DNA of 64,000 nt from Epiperipatus broadwayi (taxonomy: Eukaryota > Onychophora > Udeonychophora > Euonychophora > Peripatidae). The notes beneath the pieces were generated by a model. It did not search any database, was not told the DNA's origin, and was given only the letters and a program-made list of their open reading frames with translations. Made by a program: the position numbers and the translations under genes. The DNA lies in NCBI GenBank assembly GCA_028023455.1, contig JAQFVV010006508.1:827501-891500 (forward strand), in the 5' to 3' direction. Shown in pieces: positions 60,480 through 64,000 of this stretch; the stretch's first letter is position 1; each line of letters begins with the position of its first letter.

Positions 60480-61560
60480 TTGTCTATTTCACAATTTGAC
60501 ATTGATCAAAAAAAAATCAATCAAACATAAAATATATTTATATAATGATTGTGCCCATAGCTCTAAACAATCTTTCACCATAAATGTTGACAGCCATCAG
60601 CTCAAAAACGATTTTGAAATAGGGGTGATTTTAGATAGAGATTTTAAATGCTTTCTCTTCCAGCATATTTTAGAATATATGTAGTACAAACTAAATAAGT
60701 TAAGACACTTGAAAAATGACTTGATTTTTTTTTTTACTATTATAATTTTGCTTCTGAGGCATTGACATTACTGTATTGCTAAAGCTATTAATACACAGTG
60801 TATCTGAATAAAATTTGGTCCTATATGGCTATATAAATTAGATAGCTGAATTTTAAAACGTATAGTAGTGTGAAAATTTCAGATTGCCTGTTTAATAGTT
60901 AACTGTTTGACAAATGTTATGCTTGTGTTGATAATTCAGATATAGTGTCTGAATATCCTAGCTTCACTGAAAAAATATCATCACCTTGAAACAGATTTGC
61001 AGATATGGACACTTCTAAATAGAGATTCTAAATGCTTTCTCTTTTGGAATTTAACAGAAATGCTTGTTTAGAGTTATTAACATGTTCTTTATTTTACATT
61101 TGTAATTCAAGCTGAATATACTGTCATGCAATATATGATTTAATTTTCTTACTATTATAGTTCTGTTTTTTGAGTCTTTGACAATTTTATATTGCTAAAG
61201 ATTTTAATATATGGTGACTTTATTTCAGTCACATATAGCTCTTTAAATTAGATAGCTGGATTTGAAGACATAGAGATATCTGATAATTTCAGATGTTCTA
61301 TTTAATAATTAAGTACTAGATAAAAGCTGCACTTGAGTTGGTATTTTAGATCTATTGTCTGAATATTCAAAGTGCCTCACTGAGAAAATCAATCAGATCA
61401 AAACAGGATTGGAGATAGGGATAATTTTAGATAGAGATTTTTAATGCTTTCTGTTTCAGCATCTATGGGAAAATCTGGTTTAGAGATATTAGTACGCTAA
61501 TTATATTATATTTGTAGTACAATCTTAATAACTTGTCACATGATGTATGATTTGATTTTT
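60480..61560 (+). repeat. Diverged tandem repeat, units of ~384 and ~412 bp
   Basis: AATGCTTTCT recurs at 60647, 61031 and 61443, each time after a shared TAGATAGAGATTT or AAATAGAGATTC word. Other shared words include AAATTAGATAGCTG and GTCTGAATAT. The units differ by many substitutions. Confidence 0.8.
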
Positions 61561-61580
61561 TCTAATATATATATAACAGA

Positions 61581-61582
<2 letters not shown>

Positions 61583-61666
<84 letters not shown>
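61583..61666. repeat. (TA)n microsatellite, ~84 bp
   Basis: Pure TA tract after GACTAA. Confidence 0.97.
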
Positions 61667-61669
<3 letters not shown>

Positions 61670-61880
61670 TTGTACACCTAGTTGGATATACATACACACA
61701 CATATATATTGTCATATATATATATATATAAAGTTGAAAAAAAAAGTAGAAATAAACAGAGACAAAATTTATAGAAGATATTTTCTACATTTATTGAAAT
61801 AGAAATAAATAAATAATAACTCTGATTTAAACTATTGTTTTAGAAATTAAACTTTTAAAAAATCTGAATATATATATATA

Positions 61881-63981
<2,101 letters not shown>

Positions 63982-64000
63982 GTATTTAAAGGCAGAGAAG

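Overview
This is an AT-rich stretch of animal nuclear DNA, estimated by eye at about three quarters A+T. I recognise no host gene, tRNA or rRNA in it. The contents are retrotransposons in several states of decay, non-coding repeats, and many long (TA)n and (ATT)n microsatellites. The mix of Penelope-like, RTE-like, Ty3/Gypsy-like and piggyBac-like elements points to an invertebrate metazoan. I cannot place it more closely, and the TA-tract proteins encoded here are not real genes.

Layout. 1-3222: two head-to-tail copies of a Penelope-like element (PLE) with RT and GIY-YIG domains, each ending in a hammerhead-like motif. 3783-4810: a TA array abutting an old reverse-strand LTR fragment. 8112-8893: a foldback element with a TA array in each arm, and a third partial copy at 13670-13870. 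13873-18370: a 4.4-kb non-coding repeat whose second copy is at 53438-57880. 18736-32955: a broken Ty3/Gypsy element with 2.5-kb LTRs, PBS, PPT, gag, protease, RT, RNase H and integrase remnants. Its 3' LTR is split by a 3.0-kb insertion. 34096-34307: a near-perfect palindrome with a hammerhead-like motif in each arm. 34321-43262: an RTE-type LINE split by a non-autonomous LTR retrotransposon (36461-41987, ACAG target duplication), whose 3' LTR holds a piggyBac-like MITE (39921-40665, TTAA duplication). 46345-47915: two PLE endonuclease fragments head to head as a large inverted repeat. 48610-51077: a reverse-strand non-LTR retrotransposon. 60480-63280: two tandem-repeat blocks of about 0.34-0.41 kb units and two (ATT)n arrays.

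The order of events can be read from the nesting. The RTE LINE inserted first, the LTR element entered it, and the MITE then entered one LTR. Several TA arrays grew after their carrier repeat was copied, because sister copies have short TA runs at the same site.

Most notable are the hammerhead-like folds at the ends of three different PLE-type sequences, whose stems differ in sequence but keep pairing. The second theme is the repeated pairing of TA expansion with short inverted duplications. No claim of ribozyme activity is made, because every core departs from the hammerhead consensus.
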